23,692 nucleotides of DNA, taken from NCBI GenBank assembly GCA_027533185.1, contig JAPZTS010000029.1:1-23692 (forward strand). Reading direction: 5' to 3'. Below are positions 17,806 to 23,692 of this stretch, piece after piece (the first letter of the stretch is position 1; each line of letters opens with the position of its first letter). A program made the position numbers and the translations under genes. The stretch is from Leptospira sp. Lineage in GTDB: Bacteria > Spirochaetota > Leptospiria > Leptospirales > Leptospiraceae. Below the pieces are notes generated by a model. That model did not search any database, was not told where the DNA came from, and was given only the letters and a program-made list of their open reading frames with translations.

Positions 17806-17876
17806 CCCATCTTCCTCTAGCGCATAGTGTCATCCTCTCCCTTCGCGTCCCATCTTCCTCTAGCCCTTAGCGTCAT
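17806..17876. repeat. Two 28-bp imperfect direct repeats in a divergent intergenic region
   Basis: The 28 bases at 17806-17833, beginning CCCATCTTCCTCTAGC, recur at 17849-17876 with 25 of 28 identities and a 43-base period. They lie between the divergent lyase and haemoglobin genes in a strongly pyrimidine-rich stretch. No gene of its own is seen here. They could be regulator-binding sites or a short tandem duplication. Confidence 0.65.
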
Positions 17877-17927
17877 ATCTCCCTCTTTTTTCCTTCCCCT
17901 CCGTTCCCTCTTTGTGACTCTGATCTT

Positions 17928-18350
17928 ATGGATTTGGATTCTATCTATACACCTCCCGAAGGTCCACCACCGCCCTCCGAAAACATACGCACACTCTATT
18001 CCAAATGGGGTGAAACTGGCATCCGAGAGCTTGTGTCTCAATTTTACGACCTGATTGCTCAGTCTCCCATCAAATGGATGTTTCCTACGGACTTGACTGA
18101 GGCAAAAGAGAAACAAGCAGATTTTATGATACAGGCATTAGGTGGTCCTTCCTACTATCTAGAAAAACGGGGACCAGCTCGTATGAGGCAGAGGCATTTT
18201 GCCTTTCCCATTTCAGAAAAAGAAAGAGTCGTTTGGTTTGATTGTTATGACAAAGCCCTGGAAAACTTTCCTTTCGAGCATGAAGATAAAATCGATTTTT
18301 TATACTTCTTGGATGGCTTTAGCAAGTGGATGGTCAATAGAGCCAAATAG
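17928..18350 (+). CDS. Truncated haemoglobin, group II-like
   Basis: A 140-residue haem protein. The core fits a 2-on-2 globin: FY at 39-40 in helix B, a proximal His90 in MRQRHFAFPI, and Trp103 in ERVVWFDCYDKAL, the G8 Trp typical of group II. The HFAFPI motif is also characteristic. Such globins bind O2 or NO and are usually tied to NO or oxidative stress handling; the exact role here is not shown. Residues 1-18 are a Pro-rich leader of unclear use. No good Shine-Dalgarno precedes ATG 17928, so the start is less certain than the family. It stands alone on the plus strand, converging with the carbamoyltransferase gene 30 bases on. Confidence 0.85.
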   Translation: MDLDSIYTPPEGPPPPSENIRTLYSKWGETGIRELVSQFYDLIAQSPIKWMFPTDLTEAKEKQADFMIQALGGPSYYLEKRGPARMRQRHFAFPISEKERVVWFDCYDKALENFPFEHEDKIDFLYFLDGFSKWMVNRAK

Positions 18351-18380
18351 CGAAAGCGAAAACGATATCGATTCAAAATA

Positions 18381-19310
18381 CTAGTGATTTTCCAAAAGTT
18401 TTAGGATGATTGCTTTCTGTGCATCCAGCCGATTCTCTGCTTGTTTGAATATAATTGAATTCTCAGATTCAACAATCGCCCGCGTGATTTCATACCCCGC
18501 ATGAATCGGCATATCATGCATAATTTTTGCTTTTGATTCCTTTAAAAGTGTAGAGTTTAACTGGTAAGGCATCATCATTCGAATGCGTTCTTCTTTTTCC
18601 TTTTGGAATTTTGGATCATTAAAAAATTCCATATCTACCCAAGTATCAGTGTACACATAGTCCGCTTGGTTTACGGCTTTTTCCACATCAGATTCCCAAG
18701 AGACTGTGCCTTTCTTTTTTGCTCTATCTAGCGCCAGTTTGACGATAGAGTCTTCGGTTGCTATGGGAGTAACTAAAGTTAGTTGAATCTCTAAAGCGGC
18801 TGTGATTTCAATTAAGGAATTGACAACATTGTTATGAACACCGATATAACAGAGTCTTTTTGACTGCCAGTCTTTGGGTGAGTCCATCGCTATTGTTAAA
18901 ATATCTGCGAGGGATTGGCACGGGTGGAATAAGTTACAACATCCATTGATTACAGGAACCGTAGAGCCAGATTTGAGTATAAGAAGGTCTTCATGTTTTT
19001 TCAGACGAGCCATAATGATAGCAACGTTACTGGAAAGATAACGACCTTCAAAATCAATGTCAGAGAGTAAAAAGTTAGAGGCCATCCAATCTAAAAAGAT
19101 AGCATGTCCACCCAGTTCCGTCATCCCTGCCTCAAAGGAGACTCGTGTTCGGGTAGATGTTTTTTGGAACAACATCGCAAGGGATCTTCCCGACATATGG
19201 CCAGAAAAATAGACGCGATTGTTTTTTACATAAATGGCAAATTCCAATAACTCTCTGATTTCGGAATCAGACCAGTCTTGCCAAGAGATCAAGTGTTTTA
19301 CTTGGGACAT
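18381..19310 (-). CDS. argF: Ornithine carbamoyltransferase-like enzyme with variant substrate motifs
   Basis: A 309-residue cytosolic transcarbamylase. The carbamoyl-phosphate site is intact: STRTR at 52-56 and HPCQ at 129-132. NNVVNSL (160-166) matches the ornithine-binding Asn region. Two other motifs differ from textbook ornithine carbamoyltransferase: the SMG loop (usually DTWVSMG) is DTWVDME at 222-228, and HCLP is HDMP at 265-268, which removes the usual Cys. It may be a variant ArgF or act on another amine. I place the start at ATG 19310, where family proteins begin (HLISWQDWS). A TTG frame extends to 19358, but there it runs into the terminator of the upstream gene. No Shine-Dalgarno is seen. 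A perfect TTGACA lies at 19341-19346 on this strand, but the matching -10 is poor, so a leaderless transcript is only a possibility. Confidence 0.82.
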   Translation of the reverse strand: MSQVKHLISWQDWSDSEIRELLEFAIYVKNNRVYFSGHMSGRSLAMLFQKTSTRTRVSFEAGMTELGGHAIFLDWMASNFLLSDIDFEGRYLSSNVAIIMARLKKHEDLLILKSGSTVPVINGCCNLFHPCQSLADILTIAMDSPKDWQSKRLCYIGVHNNVVNSLIEITAALEIQLTLVTPIATEDSIVKLALDRAKKKGTVSWESDVEKAVNQADYVYTDTWVDMEFFNDPKFQKEKEERIRMMMPYQLNSTLLKESKAKIMHDMPIHAGYEITRAIVESENSIIFKQAENRLDAQKAIILKLLENH

Positions 19311-19361
19311 AGGATTGTACTTAATATCGACATTCCCAGGTGTCAAATCCAGAAACAAAGG

Positions 19362-19386
19362 AAAAAACCAGGGTTGCCCCTGGTTT
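19362..19386 (-). terminator. Rho-independent terminator of the PilZ gene
   Basis: On the minus strand AAACCAGGG and CCCTGGTTT form a perfect 9-bp stem around a GCAA tetraloop (GNRA type), and the right arm runs into a T-run of six. It begins three bases after the stop of the PilZ gene and ends just before the carbamoyltransferase leader. Confidence 0.92.
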
Positions 19387-19388
19387 GG

Positions 19389-19730
19389 TTACGCTGCCGC
19401 CATCGACCTTGCAATCAGCACATCTGGTAAAATCAATTCTTCATCAAATTTGATTCCCAACTGAATTCCTGCAGGTGTTTCCTTCATCCAAGCGATTTTT
19501 CCGGAATACTTGATTTTGGAACGAGTGAGATCACTTTCGATGATCCCCTCAATTTTATCTTTCTCTGAAATGGAGATTCCCAATTCCAAAGTCCCACAAA
19601 TTCCAAGTTCAGAAATATTTTCAATCCTCGCGATGAGATATTCGGGCGATCCATTGATTGAGAAAACTTTCAACATAAAGTCCTCCCAATTTTCTGATGG
19701 GATCCTTTGTCTTTTTCTGGTTTCTAACAT
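19389..19730 (-). CDS. PilZ-domain protein (probable c-di-GMP receptor)
   Basis: A 113-residue cytosolic protein that is essentially a single PilZ domain. The c-di-GMP-binding signature is present in both halves: RKRQR at residues 5-9 (RxxxR) and ENISELG at about 37-43 (D/NxSxxG). The downstream beta strands (KIKYSGKIAW, GIQLGIKF) complete the expected barrel. I chose ATG 19730 because AGAGG lies eight bases upstream and the PilZ motif begins right after it; the frame remains open 42 codons further but that part looks like read-through of non-coding sequence. It is followed by its own terminator, so it is probably a single-gene transcript. Which process it controls (motility, adhesion or other) is not shown by its neighbours. 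Confidence 0.85.
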   Translation of the reverse strand: MLETRKRQRIPSENWEDFMLKVFSINGSPEYLIARIENISELGICGTLELGISISEKDKIEGIIESDLTRSKIKYSGKIAWMKETPAGIQLGIKFDEELILPDVLIARSMAAA

Positions 19731-20052
19731 AAGAAATACCTCTGACAGCAGTATGCATAAATCGTGCCAAGATAAATCTCGAAAAACGAACGTTATTCCA
19801 CGACAGTGCTGGAAATTTGACCCAAACTGGACACAAATGCCCACCCCTTGCGACAACTCTTTGAAAGCTTTTAGCAGTTCTGAGCAAATTGCTGAAATTT
19901 AGAACAGGTTAGGATCCATTTTCGAGTCCAAGGGCATAGCCACTTTCCCAAACAGGCTCGAATATTATATAGATTGAATCTAAAATTAGATTGAGGATTC
20001 GACTTGCCGAAAAACCCCCTCTAGCCTTGATTGCATAGCTAAGAGGATAAGT
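19731..20052. other. 322-bp divergent intergenic region
   Basis: It lies between the PilZ gene (minus) and the cytochrome c peroxidase gene (plus). Apart from the palindrome at 19977-19992 and an AT-rich TATTATATA just before it, which may hold a -10 element for the peroxidase gene, I see no gene, RNA or repeat. The open frames crossing it lack ribosome sites and recognisable protein sequence. Confidence 0.6.
19977..19992 (+). promoter_or_regulatory. Palindrome upstream of the peroxidase gene (possible PerR/Fur-type operator)
   Basis: AATCTAAAATTAGATT is a perfect inverted repeat with 7-bp arms and a two-base centre, about 60 bases before the start codon and directly after a possible -10 (TATTAT or TATATA at 19963-19971). 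That is where a repressor site is expected. Its AT-rich form resembles Fur-family boxes, and peroxide genes of leptospires are known to respond to PerR. Assignment to PerR is inference. Confidence 0.4.
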
Positions 20053-21039
20053 ATGAAAAACAAATTTTTTACACCAGCCATTCTTCTTTTTGCTCTAACA
20101 TTTTTTGTTCTTTGTGGACCTTCCCAGGAAACAAAAGATCTCCAAGTGAAGGCAAAACAGATCATAGGCGCCATTCCGTCAAAAATGCCAGGTTCAGAGA
20201 AAGATACTCCCGAACAGATTTCATTGGGAAAAAAACTATATTTTGAGAAAAAACTTTCACAAAATGAAACCCAATCTTGCAATTCCTGCCACAACATCGA
20301 AGGAAAGTCGGCAGGCGTAGACAACCTCCCAACTTCGCCAGGTGCGTTCGGAAAAAACGGAGATCGAAATTCACCGACCGTCATCAATGCAGGGTTTCAT
20401 TTCCTACAGTTTTGGGACGGAAGAGCTCCTGATTTGCAGGCACAGGCAAAAGGGCCGATTTTGAATCCTGGAGAGATGGCGATGCCGAATGAGGAAGCAG
20501 TTCTTTCCCGTTTGAATGCAGACCCAGAATATCCAAGTTTATTCGCAAAAGCATTTCCCAATGACAAAAATCCTGTAAATTACGAGAATGTGGGAGCAGC
20601 TATTGCTGCGTTTGAAAGAACACTGATATCTACCTCTCGTTTTGATGATTTTATCAATGGAGATCACAAGGCTCTCAGCTCAGAAGAGCAAGCTGGATTC
20701 ACTAGTTTCATTTCTGCCGGCTGTACTTCTTGCCATTCTGGAAATATGTTAGGTGGAAACAGCTTTCGAAAAGTGGGCCAAGTTCACCCATATCCAACAG
20801 AAGATCTCGGAAGGTTTAACGTAACCAAAAAGGCAGAAGATAAATTTTTCTTCAAAGTTCCTAGTTTGCGAAATATTGCTCTTACAGGACCATATTTTCA
20901 TGATGGAAAGGTAGCGACCCTTGAGGAAGCTGTGAAAAAGATGGCTTATCACCAGTTAGGTGTGGAACTACCAGATGCAGAGACGGAGAAAATTGTAAAA
21001 TTTTTAGGTGCCCTCTCGGACAAAACGAAGACGAACTAA
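20053..21039 (+). CDS. ccp: Dihaem cytochrome c peroxidase, lipoprotein
   Basis: A 328-residue periplasmic enzyme of the bacterial CcpA/MauG family, which reduces H2O2 to water with electrons from small cytochromes or quinol-linked donors. Two c-type haem sites are visible: CNSCH at 76-80 and CTSCH at 224-228. Other family landmarks are NAGFHFLQFWDGRAPDL, NPGEMAMP (138-145) and VPSLRNIALTGPYFHDG. The signal peptide ends FVLC with Cys21, so it is probably a lipoprotein, which is a less common form of this family. The start is well supported by AGAGGAT six bases upstream. The stop overlaps by CTAA the stop of the convergent TetR gene. The nearby palindrome suggests peroxide control. Confidence 0.93.
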   Translation: MKNKFFTPAILLFALTFFVLCGPSQETKDLQVKAKQIIGAIPSKMPGSEKDTPEQISLGKKLYFEKKLSQNETQSCNSCHNIEGKSAGVDNLPTSPGAFGKNGDRNSPTVINAGFHFLQFWDGRAPDLQAQAKGPILNPGEMAMPNEEAVLSRLNADPEYPSLFAKAFPNDKNPVNYENVGAAIAAFERTLISTSRFDDFINGDHKALSSEEQAGFTSFISAGCTSCHSGNMLGGNSFRKVGQVHPYPTEDLGRFNVTKKAEDKFFFKVPSLRNIALTGPYFHDGKVATLEEAVKKMAYHQLGVELPDAETEKIVKFLGALSDKTKTN

Positions 21040-21785
21040 ATCTGATTCCATTGTCGAATCCCTCCACCAACCAACTGGAGGGATTTATGAAGCCATTTCT
21101 CCAAAGCGCGTGGTCTGAGGGCAATCGGAACCGGCCTCAAATACTCCTTAAAATCTTTTGAACCCAGGGCTCTTAAAATAGAAACAATTTGGCTCGATAG
21201 AACTAGGAAAATTGGATTCCGGTATCCAACTTCCGGTTCCTCCTTAGAAAACTGATTCTCTCTCAAGCTTTCTTGCTCCAAAACCTCTGCAATTCTCTCT
21301 TCATAGTGCGAAAAAAGGAGAAGAAACCGCTGTTCCAATGCAATATCTTCCATCCAAGGATGGAATCCTGGCAGTGACTCCAGTAAAGTCTCTGGATGGA
21401 TCGAGGAAACTAGGTTTTGGTAGAATTTAGAAACCGCATCAAATAAAGAAATATGGACATCTCGGGATTCGATGGCATCCAAAAGATCCTGACAAAGTAG
21501 GAGTTCGTCTTGGAAAGCGAGGTCTTCTTTGGAGCGAAAGTAGGTGAATAGGGTTTTTACGGAAACATCGGCTCTGTCTGCAATTTCTGCCACAGTGACT
21601 GCCTTATATCCTCTCTCTGCAAATAATTCTTTTGCAGTTTCGAGAATGCTCGTTCGGATCCGATTCTTTTTTCGCTGGCGCAGGGGTTTCCAGTCCTTAT
21701 GCCTCCATGCAGGAAGTTTAGCGGATGGTCCTGGAAGTAAATTCATTTTGATTTCACCATAATTTGAGAGCAAACTTTCATCCAT
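21036..21785 (-). CDS. TetR-family transcriptional regulator
   Basis: A 249-residue one-component regulator. The N-terminal helix-turn-helix is typical TetR: ILETAKELFAERGYKAVTVAEIADRADVSVKTLFTYFRSKEDL, written here in parts, spanning about residues 47-89 with the recognition helix VSVKTLFTYF. The rest is an all-helical ligand and dimer domain with no family I can name. A basic leader (RHKDWKPLRQRKKNRIR) precedes the HTH. Two starts are possible: ATG 21785 with GGAG unusually close to it, or ATG 21746 with GGTGA eight bases ahead. It is convergent with the peroxidase gene and faces away from pyrE, so its target is not evident; a loose inverted pair TTTGACCA (21827-21834) and TGGTTGAAA (21848-21856) upstream of it might be its own operator. 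Confidence 0.85.
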   Translation of the reverse strand: MDESLLSNYGEIKMNLLPGPSAKLPAWRHKDWKPLRQRKKNRIRTSILETAKELFAERGYKAVTVAEIADRADVSVKTLFTYFRSKEDLAFQDELLLCQDLLDAIESRDVHISLFDAVSKFYQNLVSSIHPETLLESLPGFHPWMEDIALEQRFLLLFSHYEERIAEVLEQESLRENQFSKEEPEVGYRNPIFLVLSSQIVSILRALGSKDFKEYLRPVPIALRPRALEKWLHKSLQLVGGGIRQWNQI

Positions 21786-22154
21786 GCTCCTATATCCACC
21801 TTAAGTTTCCTATTTGCCAACTCCAATTTGACCAGTTTAAATAAATTTGGTTGAAAAAGTTATTATTCGTTAATTCAGAGTAAGTTTATTTATAAATTCA
21901 GACTATTTAACAATTCAATCTATTTCGTAGTTATTTTTATTTTTAAATAGCAATAAATATATTATTATCTGAAAAATATGATTATTCTATCTGTATTTCT
22001 ACATACTAATTAGTCCTAATCTTTTATTATTGTAAATTTAAAAAGTAAGTGAGTTACCTTTTTCGTTTTTTCAGTTCTAATCTTCTTTTTTGCGGAAAGA
22101 TTTTCTGGTTCCAAAAACAGCTATACAGCGGGATTTAAGAATTAGAGTTGGAAT
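21786..22154. other. 369-bp AT-rich divergent intergenic region
   Basis: It lies between the TetR gene (minus) and pyrE (plus). It is very AT-rich, especially 21840-22050, and offers many promoter-like hexamers that I cannot rank by eye. I see no gene, no clear hairpin and no riboswitch. A loose inverted pair close to the TetR start is the only candidate regulator site. Confidence 0.6.
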
Positions 22155-22715
22155 ATGTCACAAAGTTTAAGGGAAAGTTTATTCCAATGGATGACTCAGT
22201 ACGTATATCGCTACGCTGAGACTCCGTTCCAATTGGCTTCCGGTCTTGAATCCCACCACTATTTTAACTGCAAGGAGATCACTCTCCACCCAAAGCGTCT
22301 TGCTGTCCTCGCTGAGTTCATCGTTTCGGAACTTGTCAGAAAGATACCTGAGAGTTTCGAAGCCGTTGGAGGTCTAACTTTGGGTGCAGATCCCATGGCC
22401 TACGCAATTGCCCTGGAATTTCAAAAACAGGGAAAACTTGTCTACCCTCTTGTCGTGCGAAAGGAACCGAAAGGTCATGGTACTGGCCAGCAAATTGAAG
22501 GATACTGGAAGGAAGTAAAACAATGTCTTGTCCTCGATGATGTGATTACTACGGGAGGATCGACACTCAAGGCCGTAAAGGCACTGCGGGAAGCTGGAAT
22601 CCAAGTCACGTCCGGAGTCTGCATTTTAGATAGGGAAGAGGGTGGCTTCGAAAATTTACAGAAAGAAGCTGTCCAAATGTATCCTATCTTTAAGAAAGCA
22701 GAGTTTTTAAAATGA
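22155..22715 (+). CDS. pyrE: Orotate phosphoribosyltransferase
   Basis: A 186-residue cytosolic enzyme that joins orotate and PRPP to give orotidine monophosphate in de novo pyrimidine synthesis. The PRPP loop CLVLDDVITTGGST is present near residues 124-137, and VRKEPKGHGTGQQIEG (101-116) is the flexible catalytic loop with the usual Lys residues. The N-terminal FQLASGLESHHYFNCKEI (25-42) matches the orotate-binding start of the family. Length is normal. GGA lies a few bases before ATG 22155, a modest ribosome site. No other pyr gene is adjacent. The end overlaps the next gene by ATGA. Confidence 0.93.
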   Translation: MSQSLRESLFQWMTQYVYRYAETPFQLASGLESHHYFNCKEITLHPKRLAVLAEFIVSELVRKIPESFEAVGGLTLGADPMAYAIALEFQKQGKLVYPLVVRKEPKGHGTGQQIEGYWKEVKQCLVLDDVITTGGSTLKAVKALREAGIQVTSGVCILDREEGGFENLQKEAVQMYPIFKKAEFLK

Positions 22716-23467
22716 AAGAATCGGTCACCTTCCTCTACAATGTTGAGATTTTTCGTAAAAAGTTATTTCGGCGAACGATAACAGTTGTAAGTTTATTTAT
22801 CATTTTTGTAGTTTATAACAGTCTTCAGGTGCCAGGGGAAGAACGAGCACGTTTTTTTATGGTATTTGGGCCATTGCTTGCGCTCTTTTTCTGGTTTTTA
22901 TCAAAAAATTATAAAAAACAAGTGGAGATCCTTAGCTCGGGCAGGGTTGAAATTTCGGGTGGGATACTCAAACAATTTGATGCCAATGGAAATTGTGCGA
23001 GCCTCCGCCTGAAAGATATCGAGTCCATAGTGACAGATAAATTTCGTTCTTATGATCGAATTGTCATTGAGACAAACGAAAAAATACATCCGCTTGTAAA
23101 CATAAAAGACCAAAAAAACCTGATCAAAATTCTAGAACGAGAGTCGGGAATCGTTTCTAAAAATGATCCTGTTGAATTAAATCTCTTTCATTCAAAAACG
23201 ATTTATTATTTTCTTCCATCGGTTTTACTAACACTAGCATTTCTAATTGAGCCAATTCGGGGGAGATGGAAATTTTTGACAGCGGATCTTTGTGGTCTTG
23301 TCCTAAGTATAAATATGCTCTTGTATTTGTTATATCAGCCTGAAAAAGAAAACCACACGATCAATCAATTCTCATTAAAAAGAAGACTACTTTTCATTTC
23401 TTTTGTCGTATTTTTGTTTCAGGTTTATACACATCTAAAGAATGCCGGGCTGATCCAGTCTTATTGA
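22712..23467 (+). CDS. Integral membrane protein, unknown function
   Basis: A 251-residue protein with two membrane helices near the N-terminus (about 21-40 and 49-68), a soluble stretch of about 90 residues (from VEILSSGRVEISGG) and three helices in the C-terminal half (about 166-185, 190-210 and 225-243). The soluble stretch has a PH-like or bPH2-like feel (GGILKQFDANGNCASLRLKDIESIV), but I cannot assign it. Its ATG overlaps the pyrE stop, so both are made from one transcript; this coupling need not mean a role in pyrimidine synthesis. No catalytic motif is visible. Confidence 0.75.
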   Translation: MKESVTFLYNVEIFRKKLFRRTITVVSLFIIFVVYNSLQVPGEERARFFMVFGPLLALFFWFLSKNYKKQVEILSSGRVEISGGILKQFDANGNCASLRLKDIESIVTDKFRSYDRIVIETNEKIHPLVNIKDQKNLIKILERESGIVSKNDPVELNLFHSKTIYYFLPSVLLTLAFLIEPIRGRWKFLTADLCGLVLSINMLLYLLYQPEKENHTINQFSLKRRLLFISFVVFLFQVYTHLKNAGLIQSY

Positions 23468-23485
23468 CTCTCTGATTGTAAAAAG

Positions 23486-23692
23486 TTATTTTTTGGGAGT
23501 TGCGGCTGCCTGTCGCATAACGTTTAACTTCGCCTGAGTGTATCTTCTTAACTCTACCATTTCAGTAAAGTAACGCTTCAGGATATTGTCCTGTTCTAGT
23601 CGAGTTTCCATGAGTTGGAGAGTATCTCTTACATATTTTAAGTCTTTTTCTTCTTTCAATTTACCAGTCTGAATTAGCTTTCTTATGATATC
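23486..23692 (-). CDS. 3' end of a gene for a helical protein (continues past the right edge)
   Basis: On the minus strand an open frame enters at the right edge and runs 68 codons to TAA at 23486-23488. The encoded part (IIRKLIQTGKLKEEKDL, later LQLMETRLEQDNILKRYF, and a C-terminal RQAAATPKK) is charged and helical, likely coiled coil. Codon use and amino-acid make-up are those of a real protein. It converges with the membrane protein gene, 18 bases apart. The start lies outside the window and the family is not recognised. Confidence 0.65.
   Translation of the reverse strand, partial: DIIRKLIQTGKLKEEKDLKYVRDTLQLMETRLEQDNILKRYFTEMVELRRYTQAKLNVMRQAAATPKK

Noticed and set aside
17817..18116. 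99-codon minus-strand frame across the haemoglobin start
   Set aside because: It is opposite a clear globin gene and runs into low-complexity Arg/Gly-rich sequence from the pyrimidine-rich intergenic repeats.
19311..19358. TTG-initiated 16-residue extension of the carbamoyltransferase
   Set aside because: It would begin within the tail of the upstream terminator, has no ribosome site, and family proteins begin at the downstream ATG.
19731..19856. 42-codon N-terminal extension of the PilZ protein
   Set aside because: The extension has no ribosome site and unrelated composition, while AGAGG sits at the right distance before ATG 19730 where the PilZ motif starts.

Overview
The window reads as chromosomal DNA of a spirochaete of the genus Leptospira. 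The pointers are a very large secreted protein that I recognise as the Leptospira-restricted family usually called TIGR04388, several lipoproteins with the loose spirochaetal lipobox, a FecR-domain lipoprotein, an alginate-export-type outer-membrane barrel, and moderate to low GC. No known virulence gene is visible. A saprophytic or environmental species is my guess, not something the sequence proves. I see no IS element, CRISPR array, tRNA or rRNA.

Layout. (1) 1-2932: the 3' end of one RND-type permease gene and, with the stop and start codons touching, a second, shorter and degenerate RND-like permease. (2) 2979-10845: the accessory part. A 2297-residue secreted protein has a long helical N-terminal region, an Ala/Thr/Ser-rich stretch, a Gly-rich beta-like conserved block, a hydrophobic segment, three MNPR repeats and a distinct 500-residue C-terminal part. 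Its stop codon overlaps by ATGA the start of a 219-residue lipoprotein. About 130 bp after that gene lies a 129-bp, 95 % identical copy of the Gly-rich block, now an orphan fragment. GC-rich inverted repeats sit between. This is the layout expected of a polymorphic-toxin-like locus: conserved carrier, exchangeable C-terminus, cognate immunity gene and displaced remnant. (3) 10936-13414: a secreted protein of unknown function, a CLC-F-type fluoride/proton antiporter, and a small secreted helical protein on the other strand. (4) 13567-16480: a FecR-domain lipoprotein convergent with an outer-membrane beta-barrel. (5) 16652-19730: a CoA-ester lyase divergent from a truncated haemoglobin, then an unusual ornithine carbamoyltransferase-like enzyme and a PilZ protein, with two clear Rho-independent terminators. 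(6) 19977-23692: a dihaem cytochrome c peroxidase lipoprotein behind a palindrome that could be a PerR/Fur-type operator, a TetR-family regulator, pyrE coupled to an unknown membrane protein, and the 3' end of a small helical-protein gene running off the right edge.

How they fit together. Most genes are single housekeeping or stress units (fluoride, peroxide, pyrimidine, arginine/carbamoyl metabolism, c-di-GMP) and do not form one pathway. The functional unit that deserves attention is 2979-10845, where the coupling of the giant protein to a lipoprotein and the duplicated block flanking the variable end argue for cassette exchange. No toxic activity is proven by the sequence.
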